Assembly (NCBI GenBank): GCA_025463305.1
Contig: JAOBWK010000065.1
Coordinates: 1-64,000 of the forward strand
Reading direction: 5' to 3'
From: Ilumatobacteraceae bacterium
GTDB taxonomy: Bacteria; Actinomycetota; Acidimicrobiia; Acidimicrobiales; Ilumatobacteraceae
DNA: 64,000 bases
Made by a program: the position numbers and the translations under genes. Below, one piece after another: positions 62,827 to 64,000 of the stretch (within the stretch, counting starts at the first letter, position 1; every line of letters starts with the position of its first letter). The notes under the pieces are model-generated. The model ran no database searches. It was not told the origin of the DNA and saw nothing but the letters and a program-made list of their open reading frames with translations.

Positions 62827-62846
62827 CCGGGGTTTGCCGACCCCGG
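62827..62846. terminator. Intercistronic hairpin between trpC and trpF
   Basis: CCGGGG-TTTGCCGA-CCCCGG has a 6-bp GC stem and an 8-nt loop, starting 5 bp after the trpC stop. It could act as a weak terminator or transcript-stabilising element. TACCGT (62852-62857) just beyond it may be a promoter for trpF-trpB. Confidence 0.4.
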
Positions 62847-62866
62847 CGGGATACCGTGCACACGCG

Positions 62867-63523
62867 ATGTTCGTCAAGATCTGCGGTATCACCAACGAGG
62901 ACGACGCCCTGCTCGCCGTGGCGATGGGCGCCGATGCTGTGGGGTTCGTGTTCGCTCCCTCGACCCGCCAGATCGCCGCGCAGCAGGTGTACGACATCAC
63001 CCGGCGGCTCCCACCCGAGATCCTGACCGTCGGCGTGTTCCGCGACGAACTGCCGGCGCGCGTCATCGACATCGTCAACCGCTCCGGCGTGCGCGCCGCG
63101 CAGCTGCACGGGCACGAGACGCCGTCCGACGTCGCCGCGGTGGCCGAACAGGTGCGGTGGGTCATCAAGGCATTCCCCGCCGGCAGCCCCGATGCTCGCC
63201 GCGCCGATCAGTTCGGCACCGACATCGTGCTCGTCGACGCGAAGACACCCGGTTCGGGCACGATGTTCGACTGGTCGCTCGCCGACGAGGTGGCCGCGGG
63301 ACCGCGGCTGATCCTCGCCGGCGGCCTCACGCCCGACAACGTCGCGGCCGCGGTGCGCCAGGTGCAGCCGTGGGGGGTCGACGTGTCCACCGGGGTCGAG
63401 AAGTCGCCCGGCAAGAAGGACGCGCTCAAGGTCAAGGCGTTCATCGAGCGTGCCCGCCAGGCCGCCCCCGTCCAGTACGTGGGGCCCGACGAGATGCCCT
63501 ACGACTGGGCAGATGACGAATAG
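62867..63523 (+). CDS. trpF: Phosphoribosylanthranilate isomerase
   Basis: A 218-residue TIM barrel. [13 protein letters not shown] carries the catalytic Cys, [10 protein letters not shown] the phosphate-adjacent strand, QLHGHE the third block, [16 protein letters not shown] the catalytic Asp, and [10 protein letters not shown] and GVDVSTGVE the terminal phosphate loops. It isomerises PRA to CdRP. The ATG at 62867 starts directly at the first beta strand. A GATACCGT element upstream suggests separate transcription from trpC. Confidence 0.95.
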   Translation: MFVKICGITNEDDALLAVAMGADAVGFVFAPSTRQIAAQQVYDITRRLPPEILTVGVFRDELPARVIDIVNRSGVRAAQLHGHETPSDVAAVAEQVRWVIKAFPAGSPDARRADQFGTDIVLVDAKTPGSGTMFDWSLADEVAAGPRLILAGGLTPDNVAAAVRQVQPWGVDVSTGVEKSPGKKDALKVKAFIERARQAAPVQYVGPDEMPYDWADDE

Positions 63524-63551
63524 CTCCTCGCTGAGCTCGAAAGGACCAATC

Positions 63552-64000
63552 GTGTCGATCATGGCCGAGCCCTCCGCGGAGGGCCGCTTCGGTGAGTTCG
63601 GGGGCCGCTACGTGCCCGAGACCCTGGTACCCGCGTGCCAAGAGCTCGAGGCGGCGTTCCGCGACGCGTGGTCGGACCCTGCGTTCGTCACCGAGCTGAA
63701 CGACCTGCTGCGCGACTACGCCGGCCGGCCGAGCATCCTCACCGAGTGCCACAACCTCGGCGAGCAGCTCGGCATCCGCCTGCTGCTCAAGCGCGAGGAC
63801 CTCAACCACACCGGCTCGCACAAGATCAACAACGTCCTCGGCCAGGCCCTGCTCGCCAAGCGGATGGGCAAGACCCGCCTCGTCGCCGAGACGGGCGCCG
63901 GTCAGCACGGCGTGGCCAGCGCCACCGCCGCAGCGCTGCTCGGCATGTCGTGCAAGGTCTACATGGGCGCGGTCGACGTCGACCGCCAAGCGCTCAACGT
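63552..64000 (+). CDS. trpB: Tryptophan synthase beta subunit (3' end outside window)
   Basis: The first ~150 residues of Trp[17 protein letters not shown] is the N-terminal signature, and [20 protein letters not shown] contains the PLP-binding Lys (HK). [14 protein letters not shown] follows as expected. It condenses indole with serine. AAAGGA lies 8 nt before the GTG at 63552; an in-frame ATG at 63561 is the alternative. It follows trpF by 28 bp. The gene is cut by the window edge, with no sign of damage in the part present. Confidence 0.95.
   Translation, partial: MSIMAEPSAEGRFGEFGGRYVPETLVPACQELEAAFRDAWSDPAFVTELNDLLRDYAGRPSILTECHNLGEQLGIRLLLKREDLNHTGSHKINNVLGQALLAKRMGKTRLVAETGAGQHGVASATAAALLGMSCKVYMGAVDVDRQALN

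Overview
The window is high-GC DNA with dense genes, many GTG starts, frequent 4-nt ATGA/GTGA overlaps and strong G/C at third codon positions. A PadR regulator with a glycine/arginine-rich region, an MtrA/MtrB-like pair with a GerMN lipoprotein, an F420-type oxidoreductase, a DUF222-HNH gene and a full set of menaquinone-type genes all point to an actinobacterium. I think an Acidimicrobiia (Ilumatobacter-like) genome is most likely, but that is inference from gene content. I see no rRNA, tRNA, CRISPR array, insertion sequence or prophage.

Layout. 1-5.7 kb: lipid/steroid-type accessory enzymes (F420-dependent oxidoreductase, two SDRs, a DUF7064-like protein), a PadR regulator with a palindromic operator, and an acyl-CoA synthetase leading into an overlapping unit with a thymidylate-synthase-fold protein and a polyphosphate kinase 2. 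7.2-10.9 kb: a broken YibE/F gene divergent from a znuACB zinc importer with a Zur-like site. 10.9-13.5 kb: SDR, hydrolase and L,D-transpeptidase. 13.5-20.5 kb: a carnitine block comprising gamma-butyrobetaine hydroxylase, a carnitine dehydrogenase-thioesterase fusion, a beta-keto acid cleavage enzyme and acetoacetyl-CoA synthetase. Together these could convert gamma-butyrobetaine to glycine betaine and recover the acetoacetate. 20.6-26.7 kb: a transglutaminase-like protein, a GGDEF-EAL protein and phoH-ybeY-corC. 26.7-36.5 kb: menE, menA, menH, menD, menF and menG, with an amidase, a DsbA-like protein and an EamA transporter interspersed; menB and menC are not here.

36.5-43.7 kb: GNAT, two acyl-CoA synthetases, DUF222-HNH, a frameshifted lytic transglycosylase lipoprotein, DUF1905 and MaoC. 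43.7-48.5 kb: era, a GerMN lipoprotein, a histidine kinase, a STAS protein and a response regulator. 48.5-52.4 kb: dinG, uppS, a second cis-prenyltransferase-fold protein, and recO. 52.4-62 kb: a lipoprotein, glyS, a TauD-type dioxygenase, two further two-component systems, an ABM protein, a decayed gene and a DUF2071 protein. 62-64 kb: trpC, trpF and the start of trpB.

The most interesting signal is at 50.4-51.7 kb. UppS keeps its catalytic residues but lacks the C-terminal RxG tail, while the divergent neighbour has lost the catalytic Asp and the RTSGE motif but ends in R-F-G-G. This is the division of labour known from the eukaryotic DHDDS/NgBR enzyme. A second theme is transcription: many genes carry a TANNNT-like hexamer exactly 6-7 nt before the start codon, which predicts leaderless mRNAs and very short divergent promoters.
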